Positions 8,100 through 14,888 of a stretch of 64,000 nucleotides of DNA are shown piece by piece. Each line of letters begins with the position of its first letter. Within the stretch, counting starts at the first letter, position 1. A program made the position numbers and the translations under genes. The DNA comes from Acidobacterium sp. (GTDB taxonomy: Bacteria > Acidobacteriota > Terriglobia > Terriglobales > Acidobacteriaceae): assembly GCA_003166955.1 (NCBI GenBank), contig PMUI01000085.1:96854-160853 (forward strand), in the 5' to 3' direction. Under the pieces are notes generated by a model. The model had not been told where the DNA came from and did no database searches. It saw nothing but the letters and a program-made list of their open reading frames with translations.

Positions 8100-9583
8100 G
8101 GGTGCTTTTCGCCGGGTTTGTTCTCCGGACGAGGTTGCTGTTGCGGCGGAGGGGCGGGCCGCGATTCCTGCCGCGGTGGCGGAGCGGGCCGCGATTCCGG
8201 CTGGGGTCGTGATTCGGGCTGCGGTGTGGGACGTGATTCGGGCTGAGGCCGCGACTCCGGTTGGGGGCGATTCTGGGGCCGGGGCTGCTGGGGTGGTGGC
8301 GCGGGCCGGGCTTCTGGCTGCGGCCGCGATTCCTGTCGTGGCGGTTGGGGCGCCGGCCTCGATTCCGGTTGCGGTCTCCCTTCAGGACGATTGAAAGGCT
8401 GTGGCTGGTTGCGTGGCTGTGGCGCCGGCCGTGACTCCGGCCTCGATTGCAGGCCAGGTCTCGATTCCGGCTGCGGTTGCGGAGCGGGCCGCGATTCGGG
8501 AGCAGGGCGGCCAGGCTGAGAACGCAGCCCTGGACCGGGCGTGGGTCGGGGCGCGGCAAGGGGACCAGGATTGCCTGGCGAAGGACGGCTTTCTGGAGTG
8601 GGAGCGGGGCGGCCTGCGTCGGTACGTCCCGCGGGCGCGGGGTGGAAGTCTTCGGGCCGGGGAGCGGGAGCGCCTCGTCCGTCGTTCGCCGGTCGATTGT
8701 CGGCGACCATCTGCGGACGGCCGTGATTCTGGTTCGCGAACTGGGCGCGATTCTGCATCGCGGCCTGCGCGTTGGAGCGCTGGGTGGGGAGCGGCGCGAA
8801 GTGGCGTTCGTTGCGGGCCGCTGACTGCTCGGGCGTGGGGCGGTAGTTGAGTCCACCATGGCCGCCGTTGTAGCTGACGCGCGCGGAATTGTAGTTATTC
8901 GTGATGCGGTAGTTGTAGACGTTACGGACGACAGTCACGTTCACGCGCGTGACGGCGGTGTTGTAGTAGAAGGCTCGGTCGCGCCAATAGCCGCCTTCAT
9001 AGCCGTTGCCGTAGTAGCCGTGCCCGTAGTTCACGCCACCATAGAAGCCGATGTGCGGGCCCCAGTAGCCGTGGTACCAGCGATAACGGCCGCTATAGTA
9101 GCCCCAGTAGCCCGGAGTCCAGAGTGAGCCGACATACGGCGCCATCACCCACGCGCCTGGGACCCAGTAGTAGCCGGCGGGCGCATAGGCCCAGTAGCCG
9201 GGCGTCCAGATATAGTCGTCGCCGGGACAGGGTGGCTGGTCGTATTCGGGAATCTCGGGCGGAGGATCGGAAGCGACGTCGTAGGCGGTGTCGGCATAGC
9301 CGGCTGACTCGTCGCCGGGATATTGATCGCCGTATCCGGACTGATCTCCGGACTGGTCGGGAGGCGGAGCCTGGTAGGACGGAGCCGGCTGCGAACCTGA
9401 ACCCTGATCCGGCGGGGGAGGCGGCGGATTCTCGTTGCTCGCTGTTGTGTTGCTGGCGTTGGCCAGGTTGACGGAGGCCGGGTCGTCGCCGCTGGATTGA
9501 GCCTGGTTTTGATTGCCGTGACAGCCGGCCAGGGCGAGGGCGAAGAGCACTGCGGGGAGAAGAAGCTTGCCGAACCTGCTCAT
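8093..9583 (-). CDS. YXWGXW-repeat lipoprotein with long Pro/Arg-rich tail
   Basis: A 496-residue protein. An N-terminal lipobox (ALALAGC) predicts a lipoprotein. Residues about 100-185 hold several W-x-P-G-Y-W / YYWVPGAW / YRWYHGYWGPH motifs, typical of YXWGXW proteins of unknown envelope function. The C-terminal half is a degenerate repeat of PESRP/PQPE units, about 5-7 residues each, encoded by repetitive DNA at 8110-8560. The tail is probably disordered and length-variable. Confidence 0.75.
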   Translation of the reverse strand: MSRFGKLLLPAVLFALALAGCHGNQNQAQSSGDDPASVNLANASNTTASNENPPPPPPDQGSGSQPAPSYQAPPPDQSGDQSGYGDQYPGDESAGYADTAYDVASDPPPEIPEYDQPPCPGDDYIWTPGYWAYAPAGYYWVPGAWVMAPYVGSLWTPGYWGYYSGRYRWYHGYWGPHIGFYGGVNYGHGYYGNGYEGGYWRDRAFYYNTAVTRVNVTVVRNVYNYRITNNYNSARVSYNGGHGGLNYRPTPEQSAARNERHFAPLPTQRSNAQAAMQNRAQFANQNHGRPQMVADNRPANDGRGAPAPRPEDFHPAPAGRTDAGRPAPTPESRPSPGNPGPLAAPRPTPGPGLRSQPGRPAPESRPAPQPQPESRPGLQSRPESRPAPQPRNQPQPFNRPEGRPQPESRPAPQPPRQESRPQPEARPAPPPQQPRPQNRPQPESRPQPESRPTPQPESRPQPESRPAPPPRQESRPAPPPQQQPRPENKPGEKHPQ

Positions 9584-9621
9584 GAGTGTTTTGATGCCAG
9601 TTTTGCGGTGTGGAGGCTGCT

Positions 9622-10158
9622 ATGCTGCTCGAGATGAGATGGCCTGGAGCTGGTATTGCGGTGGTGGGGCTGGTTCTCGCGGCCGGGTTGGCCGGCATGA
9701 ACGTGGGGTATGCGCAGGATTCCGCAGCAGGAAAGCGAGAGGCGACGATGCAGCACGCAACGGGATCGTTCGACGTGAAGGTGGCTCCGCAGAAGGCGGA
9801 CAACCCGCAGGCGGAAGCCGCTGTTCTGGGACGCATGTCGCTGGACAAGCAGTTCCATGGCGATCTGGAGGCGACGAGCCAGGGCGAGATGCTGAGCGTG
9901 CTGGACAAGGACAAAGGATCGGGTGGTTATGTCGCGATGGAGCGGGTGACGGGGAAGCTCGGGGGCAAGTCGGGTAGCTTTGTGTTGCAGCATAACGCCA
10001 CGATGAACCGCGGGGTGCCGGAGATGAACATCATCGTAGTGCCGGATTCGGGAACGGGGGAACTGACGGGGATTTCCGGGTCGATGAAGATCCGCATCGA
10101 AAGTGGCGGAAAGCACTTCTACGATTTCGAGTACACGCTGGACGGGGCGGGTCACTGA
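9622..10158 (+). CDS. Secreted DUF3224 protein
   Basis: From the ATG at 9622, with GGAGG 5 bases upstream, the protein has 178 residues. A signal peptide (VVGLVLAAGLAGMNVGYAQ) is followed by a domain matching DUF3224: GSFDVKV near the start, then LDKQFHGDLEATSQGEML and MERVTGKLGGKSGSFVLQHN. The family forms a small barrel related to allene oxide cyclase-like folds, with no established function. It is divergent from the YXWGXW gene (39 bases between starts). Confidence 0.8.
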   Translation: MLLEMRWPGAGIAVVGLVLAAGLAGMNVGYAQDSAAGKREATMQHATGSFDVKVAPQKADNPQAEAAVLGRMSLDKQFHGDLEATSQGEMLSVLDKDKGSGGYVAMERVTGKLGGKSGSFVLQHNATMNRGVPEMNIIVVPDSGTGELTGISGSMKIRIESGGKHFYDFEYTLDGAGH

Positions 10159-10161
10159 GAG

Positions 10162-10180
10162 TGTAACTGTAATGGTTACA
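10162..10180. terminator. TGTAAC-N7-GTTACA hairpin between convergent genes
   Basis: Six-base perfect arms lie between the DUF3224 gene and the convergent uroporphyrinogen methyltransferase, and include the latter's TAA stop. There is no long U tract, so it is a weak candidate for a bidirectional terminator or a protein site. Confidence 0.3.
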
Positions 10181-10958
10181 ATCCCACCGATTGCGACTGA
10201 TTTACAACTGATTCTGTTACATATTCGGCGAGCGCTTCGAGTTCGCCGGTCCTGGTTTCGCGCAGGGATTCGCCGGCGAGCAGGATGCCGGGGGCGGGGA
10301 GAGGCGCGAAACGGTCAAGATGCGACAGCGTGGTGCGGACGATCTGCTGATCGGGCTGGCTGGCGCGGGAGACAATGACGCAGGGCAGGTCAGCGGGGAG
10401 GCCTTCGCTGCGGAGTTGTGCGGCGATGGGGGTAAGGTCGCGGCCGGGCATGTAGACGACGCGCGTGGGTGCAGCGAGCGACGCTGGCTCAGGTGACGAA
10501 CCGAGCGCGTGATGACCGGCGGAGAAGCTGACACGGGAAGCGTGGCGACGATCGGTGAGCGGCCGACGCAGGGCGGCTGCTGCGGCGAAGGCGGCGGTGA
10601 TTCCGGGGACGACTTCAAAGGGAATTGCGACGGCGCGGAGTGCGTCGATTTCTTCACCAGCACGGCCAAAGATGAGTGGGTCGCCGGATTTGAGGCGGAT
10701 GACGGAGAGGCCGCGACGGGCCTCGTCGATCATCATCGCGTTGATTTGGTCCTGGGAGATGTTTTTGCGGCCGCAGCGCTTGCCGACGTTGATGATGAGC
10801 GCGGGGGTGGCATGGGTCAGGATCGCGGGCGGCACCAGGTCGTCGTGGAGGACGACGTCGGCGGTCGCGAGCAGACGGGCAGCCTTGAGAGTGAGCAGCT
10901 CGGGATCGCCGGGGCCTGCGCCGACGAGGTAGACGGTACCGGGATGAGCGATGGTCAT
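10176..10958 (-). CDS. cobA: Uroporphyrinogen-III C-methyltransferase (SUMT)
   Basis: A 260-residue single-domain SUMT. The signature VYLVGAGPGDPELLTLKA is at the N-terminus, with KSGDPLIFGRAGEE and VVPGITAA following. It makes precorrin-2 from uroporphyrinogen III with two SAM. Its ATG overlaps the stop of the precorrin-2 dehydrogenase gene (ATGA), so translation is coupled. The pair replaces a fused CysG to supply siroheme for the upstream reductase. The last 15 or so residues are poorly conserved in style and may run into spacer DNA. Confidence 0.93.
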   Translation of the reverse strand: MTIAHPGTVYLVGAGPGDPELLTLKAARLLATADVVLHDDLVPPAILTHATPALIINVGKRCGRKNISQDQINAMMIDEARRGLSVIRLKSGDPLIFGRAGEEIDALRAVAIPFEVVPGITAAFAAAAALRRPLTDRRHASRVSFSAGHHALGSSPEPASLAAPTRVVYMPGRDLTPIAAQLRSEGLPADLPCVIVSRASQPDQQIVRTTLSHLDRFAPLPAPGILLAGESLRETRTGELEALAEYVTESVVNQSQSVGL

Positions 10959-11593
10959 GCGCGAGCCTCTTCCTGAACGGCGCGGATTCGTTCGCTGGCG
11001 AATTGGCGCGTCGGGCAGGAGGGTGAACCGCAAAGCTGGCGATGGGCCAACTCGTGCAGGAGCAAATTGCGGGCTTCTCCGGCGGGCGTGGCGGCACGGA
11101 CGTCGCGGCGGAGAGGGCCGAGTACGGCGAGCCAGGGAGCGAGGTCGGCGGGAAGCTGGGCGTCGATTTCGCGGCGGAGACGCTGCGCGAGAGTGGGGCT
11201 TTCACCTGCGGTCGAGATGGCGATCTGCAGATCGCCGCGGGAGACGACGGATCCAAAGTAGAAGTCGCAGTTGGGCGGGTCGTCGACGGCGTTGCAAAGG
11301 ATGTTGCGTCGCAGAGCTTCTTCGTAGACGGCGTGGTTTACGCCGGATGCGTTGGTGGCGGCGATGACGAGGAAGGCGCCGTCAAGGTCTGAGGGTTCGA
11401 AGACGCGCTGATGCCAGGTGAGGGCGTTCTGCGCCGCAAGGGCGCGAACCTGGGGGATCGCGGCGGGGGCGACGACGGTGATCGCGGCTCCGGCAGCGAG
11501 CAGGCTCTCGATTTTGGCCAGGGCTACGGTACCGGCGCCAACGACGAGGCACGGGCGGCGGTCGAGACGGAGGAAGACAGGCAGCAGGGTCAT
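10955..11593 (-). CDS. Precorrin-2 dehydrogenase / sirohydrochlorin ferrochelatase (CysG N-terminal type)
   Basis: A 212-residue protein. The Rossmann motif VVGAGTVALAKIESLLAAGA, the CNAVDDPPNCDFYFGSVV segment and ISTAGESPTLAQRLR are hallmarks of the Met8/CysG N-terminal domain, which oxidises precorrin-2 and inserts iron to give siroheme. The start at 11593 has a strong AAGGAGA ribosome-binding site and lies 10 bases after the reductase gene. The C-terminus has a CGSPSCPTRQF tail that I cannot assign. Confidence 0.9.
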   Translation of the reverse strand: MTLLPVFLRLDRRPCLVVGAGTVALAKIESLLAAGAAITVVAPAAIPQVRALAAQNALTWHQRVFEPSDLDGAFLVIAATNASGVNHAVYEEALRRNILCNAVDDPPNCDFYFGSVVSRGDLQIAISTAGESPTLAQRLRREIDAQLPADLAPWLAVLGPLRRDVRAATPAGEARNLLLHELAHRQLCGSPSCPTRQFASERIRAVQEEARA

Positions 11594-11603
11594 CGAAGTC
11601 TCC

Positions 11604-13331
11604 TTAGCCCGCCAGCTCGAGAGGAACGCGGCCGCTGGGCAGGTCACGCTCGACGGGAATCAATTCTTCGCCGGCTAAGGCGGCGCGCAGATCGGCGTCG
11701 CTATTGCGAGCGAACCAGGCGCGCAGATTCTCTCGAGGATCGCGTTCGGCGAGATATTTGCGCAGGAGGCGCTCGATGGCTTCGGGCACAAGAGGCGCGG
11801 GGGTGCGGAAGCCGACGGGACGAGCGGTGGCTGCGTGCTGGCCGACCGAGCCGCCGAGGCAGAAGTAATAAGCGTCGGTCAGGTGGCCTTCGTGTTTGAC
11901 CTTCTTGCCTTCGAGTCCGATGTCGGCGATCCAGTGCTGGCCGCAGCTATTGGGGCAGCCGGTGACGTGGAGGCGGAGCTGCTGGTCGAACTGGGGCAAG
12001 CGCTCTTCCATCTCGTCGACGAGCCAGCGCAGGAAGCCCTTGGTTTCGGTGATGGCGAGCTTGCAGAATTCTGTGCCGGTGCACGCGATGCCGCCGCGCC
12101 AGAAAGCCGAACCCTCCACGTGAAGGCCGAGCTGCTCGAGTTCACCGGCGAATTCGCCGGCGCGTGCTGTTGGGATGTTGAGGAAGAGCAGGTTCTGCAT
12201 GACGGTGAGGCGGAGGGCAGTACCGTTCTCTGCCGCGGCGCCGGAGCCGAAGCGCTCGGCGAGGTCGGCTGCCGCGGCGAGCTGGTCGCCGGTGAGGCGT
12301 CCGCGCAGGACGCTGGCGCCGACGTAGCTGAGGCCGAACTGCTTTTGTGGATGTATGCCGGAGTGGTCGCGCAGGATGTCGTCGGGGACGGTTTCGTCGA
12401 CGGCGGGATCTAATTTGTCACCGATTCGGTTCTGAATCTCGTCGAGGAAACGGCCGGCGGTCCAGCCTTCTTTCATGAAGAGGTACTTGAGGCGGGCTCG
12501 GTCGCGGCTTTCGCGCAGGCCCTGCTGGTCGCGGAAGATTTCGGCGATGGCGCGGACCACGGCCGGAGCCTGATTGGGGCGGACGAAGGCGTTGAGGCGG
12601 ACGCCGAGATGGGGCTCATTGGAGAGGCCGCCGCCGACGCGGACGGAATAGCCGACTTGGGAATCGGGTTCAGGGCCGCGGCGGATCGCGGTGAGGCCGA
12701 TGTCGTTGATCTCGGGATACGAGCACCAGACGGCGCAGCCGGTGATGGAGATTTTGAACTTGCGCGGCAGATTGTAGAAGTCGTTGTTGGCCTGCAGTGC
12801 GCGCGAGACTTCGATGGCGAGCGGCGAGGCGTCGATGATTTCGTCGTGCGCGATGCCGGCCAGAGGGCAGCCGGTGACGTTGCGGACGACGTCGCCGCAG
12901 GCGCCTTTTGGCGAGAGGCCGACGGCGTCGAGTGCTTCCATAACCTCGGGGATCGATTCGATGGTGAGCCAGTGAAACTGGATGTTCTGGCGCACGGTGA
13001 TGTCGGCGAGGTTGCGGCCGTGGCGGCGCGCGATGCCGGCGAGGGCGCGGGCCTGATCGGCGCGGAGGATGCCGTTGGGGATGCCGACGCGCATCATGAA
13101 GTAGTCGGTGGCTTTGCCTTCGCCGCCTGAGCCGCCGGTGACGCCAACGCCGTCGCCCTGGGTGTAGATGCCCCACCAGCGGAAGTACGTGCTCCACTCG
13201 GCGGGGATGGAGGATCGGCCGTTGCGCGCGAAGGAGCGGATTTCTTCGATCGAGCCCCAGGGATTTTTCTCGTGCTTGAGCCGTTCTGCTCGCTGAGCTT
13301 TGGTTTCTTTGACTGCGGAGGGTTCCGCCAT
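11604..13331 (-). CDS. Ferredoxin-dependent siroheme sulfite (or nitrite) reductase
   Basis: A 575-residue protein of the siroheme/4Fe-4S reductase family. The cluster ligands are visible as C-x5-C (Cys416, Cys422) and C-x3-C (Cys458, Cys462 in TGCPNSCGQ). Two ferrodoxin-like half domains and NVTGCPLAG are present. Tyr56 (RWWGIYTQ) and Cys145 (GACGD) sit where mycobacterial sulfite reductase has its Tyr-Cys pair, as I recall it. Sequence alone leaves nitrite reduction open. The Cys-rich leader upstream and the siroheme genes downstream favour sulfite reduction for cysteine synthesis. A GGAGAG ribosome-binding site precedes the ATG. Confidence 0.88.
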   Translation of the reverse strand: MAEPSAVKETKAQRAERLKHEKNPWGSIEEIRSFARNGRSSIPAEWSTYFRWWGIYTQGDGVGVTGGSGGEGKATDYFMMRVGIPNGILRADQARALAGIARRHGRNLADITVRQNIQFHWLTIESIPEVMEALDAVGLSPKGACGDVVRNVTGCPLAGIAHDEIIDASPLAIEVSRALQANNDFYNLPRKFKISITGCAVWCSYPEINDIGLTAIRRGPEPDSQVGYSVRVGGGLSNEPHLGVRLNAFVRPNQAPAVVRAIAEIFRDQQGLRESRDRARLKYLFMKEGWTAGRFLDEIQNRIGDKLDPAVDETVPDDILRDHSGIHPQKQFGLSYVGASVLRGRLTGDQLAAAADLAERFGSGAAAENGTALRLTVMQNLLFLNIPTARAGEFAGELEQLGLHVEGSAFWRGGIACTGTEFCKLAITETKGFLRWLVDEMEERLPQFDQQLRLHVTGCPNSCGQHWIADIGLEGKKVKHEGHLTDAYYFCLGGSVGQHAATARPVGFRTPAPLVPEAIERLLRKYLAERDPRENLRAWFARNSDADLRAALAGEELIPVERDLPSGRVPLELAG

Positions 13332-13360
13332 TGATTCTCTCCGAAAAGATTGAGGGCAAA

Positions 13361-13396
13361 TAAAAAACCCGCGTCAGCGGATAGCTGAAGCGCGGG
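13361..13396 (-). terminator. Intrinsic terminator between the Cys-rich leader and the reductase (probable attenuator)
   Basis: On the minus strand, CCCGCG / CGCGGG and an inner CAGC / GCTG form a hairpin with loop TATCC, followed directly by six T. It begins 27 bases after the leader stop and ends 29 bases before the reductase ATG. A terminator placed just before the gene it would silence fits an attenuator. Confidence 0.8.
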
Positions 13397-13423
13397 AGTT
13401 ATGGGTGATTTTAGGCTAGAGGC

Positions 13424-13492
13424 TCATCCACAAGTCCGGCGCGGCGCACAACAACAAGCGCAACAAGCAACCGGATTGAAGCAGACTGCCAT
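13424..13492 (-). CDS. 22-residue cysteine-rich leader peptide (putative attenuation sensor)
   Basis: An ATG-to-TGA frame of 22 codons has seven Cys (residues 4, 10, 11, 13, 14, 15 and 21), including the run CCACCC. It sits between a good promoter and an intrinsic terminator, directly upstream of the sulfite reductase operon. Its ATG is 8 bases downstream of the -10 hexamer, so the mRNA probably starts at or next to the A of the ATG (leaderless). Ribosome stalling at Cys codons when charged tRNA-Cys is scarce would be the sensor. An obvious antiterminator fold was not found, so the coupling mechanism is open. Confidence 0.7.
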   Translation of the reverse strand: MAVCFNPVACCACCCAPRRTCG

Positions 13493-13499
13493 GAGTCCA

Positions 13500-13529
13500 A
13501 TGCTACGGGAGCGGACCTGGAGGGGTCAA
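13500..13529 (-). promoter_or_regulatory. Sigma-70-like promoter of the sulfite reductase operon
   Basis: Minus-strand TTGACC (13529-13524), an 18-base spacer, then TAGCAT (13505-13500). The predicted transcription start falls at 13492-13493, at or next to the leader-peptide ATG. Confidence 0.7.
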
Positions 13530-13570
13530 GTCGGAGAGCGGCGAGGGGAGACAGTGGACAGAAGCAATCG

Positions 13571-14095
13571 TCATGATGCGCGGCCGGTTTTGGTGAGTTC
13601 GCGATAGAAGCCGAGGTCCTGCTCGGTCAGCATTTTGGTGACGTAGGCGATCTGGCCGTAGTGCAGGCCGAAGTGTTCGACGACCTGGTAAACGGCGTCG
13701 AGGCCGTGGACGTGGTAGCCCTGGATTTCGTAAGGCGCGACGAGGTCGGCTTCGGTGAGGCGGTCGAGAACGAGGGCGGCCTCGTTGATGGTTGCGCCGA
13801 GTTTCTCGAGGAGGGCGGCGCGAGAGAGGTTGCCGGCTGCTGCGAATTCGGCGGGGCGGTCGCGATTGTCTTCGTTCTTATTGAAGGAATCGACGAGCCA
13901 CTGGCGGACGTTGCCGTTGAGATGGAGGACGAGATTGCCGATAGAGTTCGAGGAGGGGTTGGGACGCCACCAAATCTGCTCGTCTGTGAGGGACTCGACG
14001 CAATGACGGAGGCGCGGCCAGAACTGATGGAGGAGCTTGTCGCGGGAGAAGGCGATGAAGAGGTGGGTGGATGAGAGCTGGACCTGCGCGGACAT
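13571..14095 (-). CDS. DinB-like / DUF1572 four-helix protein
   Basis: A 174-residue protein with several long helices and the spacing of a DinB/YfiT-like fold. Features include WPRLRHCVESLTDEQIWWRPN, NLVLHLNGNVRQWL (one His of the metal triad) and HFGLHYGQIAYVTKML (a second cluster). Members are metal-binding, often thiol-linked transferases of uncertain substrate. It lies upstream of the sulfite reductase operon in the same direction, but the promoter in between makes it a separate unit. Confidence 0.75.
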   Translation of the reverse strand: MSAQVQLSSTHLFIAFSRDKLLHQFWPRLRHCVESLTDEQIWWRPNPSSNSIGNLVLHLNGNVRQWLVDSFNKNEDNRDRPAEFAAAGNLSRAALLEKLGATINEAALVLDRLTEADLVAPYEIQGYHVHGLDAVYQVVEHFGLHYGQIAYVTKMLTEQDLGFYRELTKTGRAS

Positions 14096-14147
14096 GGATG
14101 GAAGCCTCTGGAGCGAGGGTCAGGCTGGCGACGGCGGGATGTCAAGG

Positions 14148-14166
14148 GGACCGCGGACAGCGGTCC
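14148..14166. other. GGACCGC-N5-GCGGTCC hairpin
   Basis: A perfect seven-base stem with a five-base loop in the spacer between the DinB-like gene and the broken hicBA. No T tract follows, so it is not a clear terminator. Confidence 0.35.
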
Positions 14167-14224
14167 GGGAGGAGGGGCATTTCGTTGTGAGTCGTTGGGT
14201 TGGGCTACGATGCATCCAGGGAAT

Positions 14225-14453
14225 ATGCGTGCTGCTTCGACAAGCGAAATCACATTTGAAGTGCACGAGGATGAGGTGGACGGCGGCTACACGGCCGTCC
14301 CTCTGGGTTATGGCATTCACACCCAGGCGGATTCCGTCGAAGAACTGCGCGCAAAGGGTGAAGGAAGCAGTGAGTTGCTACTTCGACGAGACGATGCAGG
14401 CTCCGAAGATTATCCGGCTGCACTTCGTTCGGGATGAAGTTCTGGTCCAGTGA
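14225..14453 (+). pseudogene. Frameshifted HicB-like antitoxin
   Basis: From the ATG at 14225 the frame reads a HicB/UPF0150-like N-terminus (ITFEVHEDEVDGGYTAVPLG) to about 14355. Similarity then continues in the next frame (VKEAVSCYFDETMQAPKIIR...VLVQ) to the TGA at 14451-14453. Removing one G from the GGG run near 14356 would restore a protein of about 75 residues. The stop overlaps the GTG of the hicA-like gene (GTGA), the normal coupling. This is decay or a sequencing error. The ruined partner favours decay. Confidence 0.75.
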
Positions 14454-14789
14454 AGCTGCCGCGGGACATCGATGGGGCTCGTCTGGTGAAGGCGGAGTTG
14501 AACCTGTGCTTTTTTCCCAAAAAGGCACAAGACAGTACTTTCGGAGTGAACCCAGGTCGATTCGTGTTGACGTTTGGGCAGCAGGGGATTCTGCTTCTTG
14601 CTGTGGGGTGAACCTGGCCGTCTCCGCAGTGGGGGCTGTGGTGTTTTTCCCGCAAGCTGATGAGACGGCGGGCGCTGCGGGTTCCCGGTTATCAGCCGAC
14701 CCGGCAAAAGGGCCTCCCACATGCGCGTCACGACGCAACCTGATGGTGAGATGACGGTAGACGAGCTTCTGCAGAGGTTTGCGTTGTAA
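14450..14789 (+). pseudogene. HicA-like toxin gene split by a repeat insertion
   Basis: The first 15 codons (KLPRDIDGARLVKA) are a typical HicA N-terminus. From about 14494 to 14665 the sequence is unrelated and contains the dispersed repeat at 14516-14638, which brings a stop. HicA-like coding resumes at about 14669 (RALRVPGYQPTRQKG), shifts frame, and continues as SHMRVTTQPDGE then MTVDELLQRFAL to the TAA at 14789. The central part of a normal HicA is missing from that end. So there is an insertion, a frameshift and an internal deletion. Confidence 0.75.
14516..14638. repeat. Dispersed repeat, copy A (inside hicA)
   Basis: Shares ordered blocks with 35230-35366: CCCAAAAAGG, ACTTTCGGA, GTCGA, GCTTCTTGCT-TGGGGTGAACCTGG and GGGGG-TG, with indels and substitutions between them. 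No transposase is encoded. It has the size of a MITE-like or other non-autonomous element. Confidence 0.7.
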
Positions 14790-14888
14790 GCGCCACAGGC
14801 ATTCGTTGAAGGCGGTTTGGGCCGGTGGCATTGCTGCCGGCCGGCCCGAATGTGACGCTACGATCCGCAGTTGGTGCGGTTCGATGAG

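Noticed and set aside
13424..13570. SAM or T-box riboswitch in the reductase leader
   Set aside because: No kink-turn, SAM core or T-box sequence (such as TGGNACCGCG) is present. The Cys-codon frame explains the leader better.
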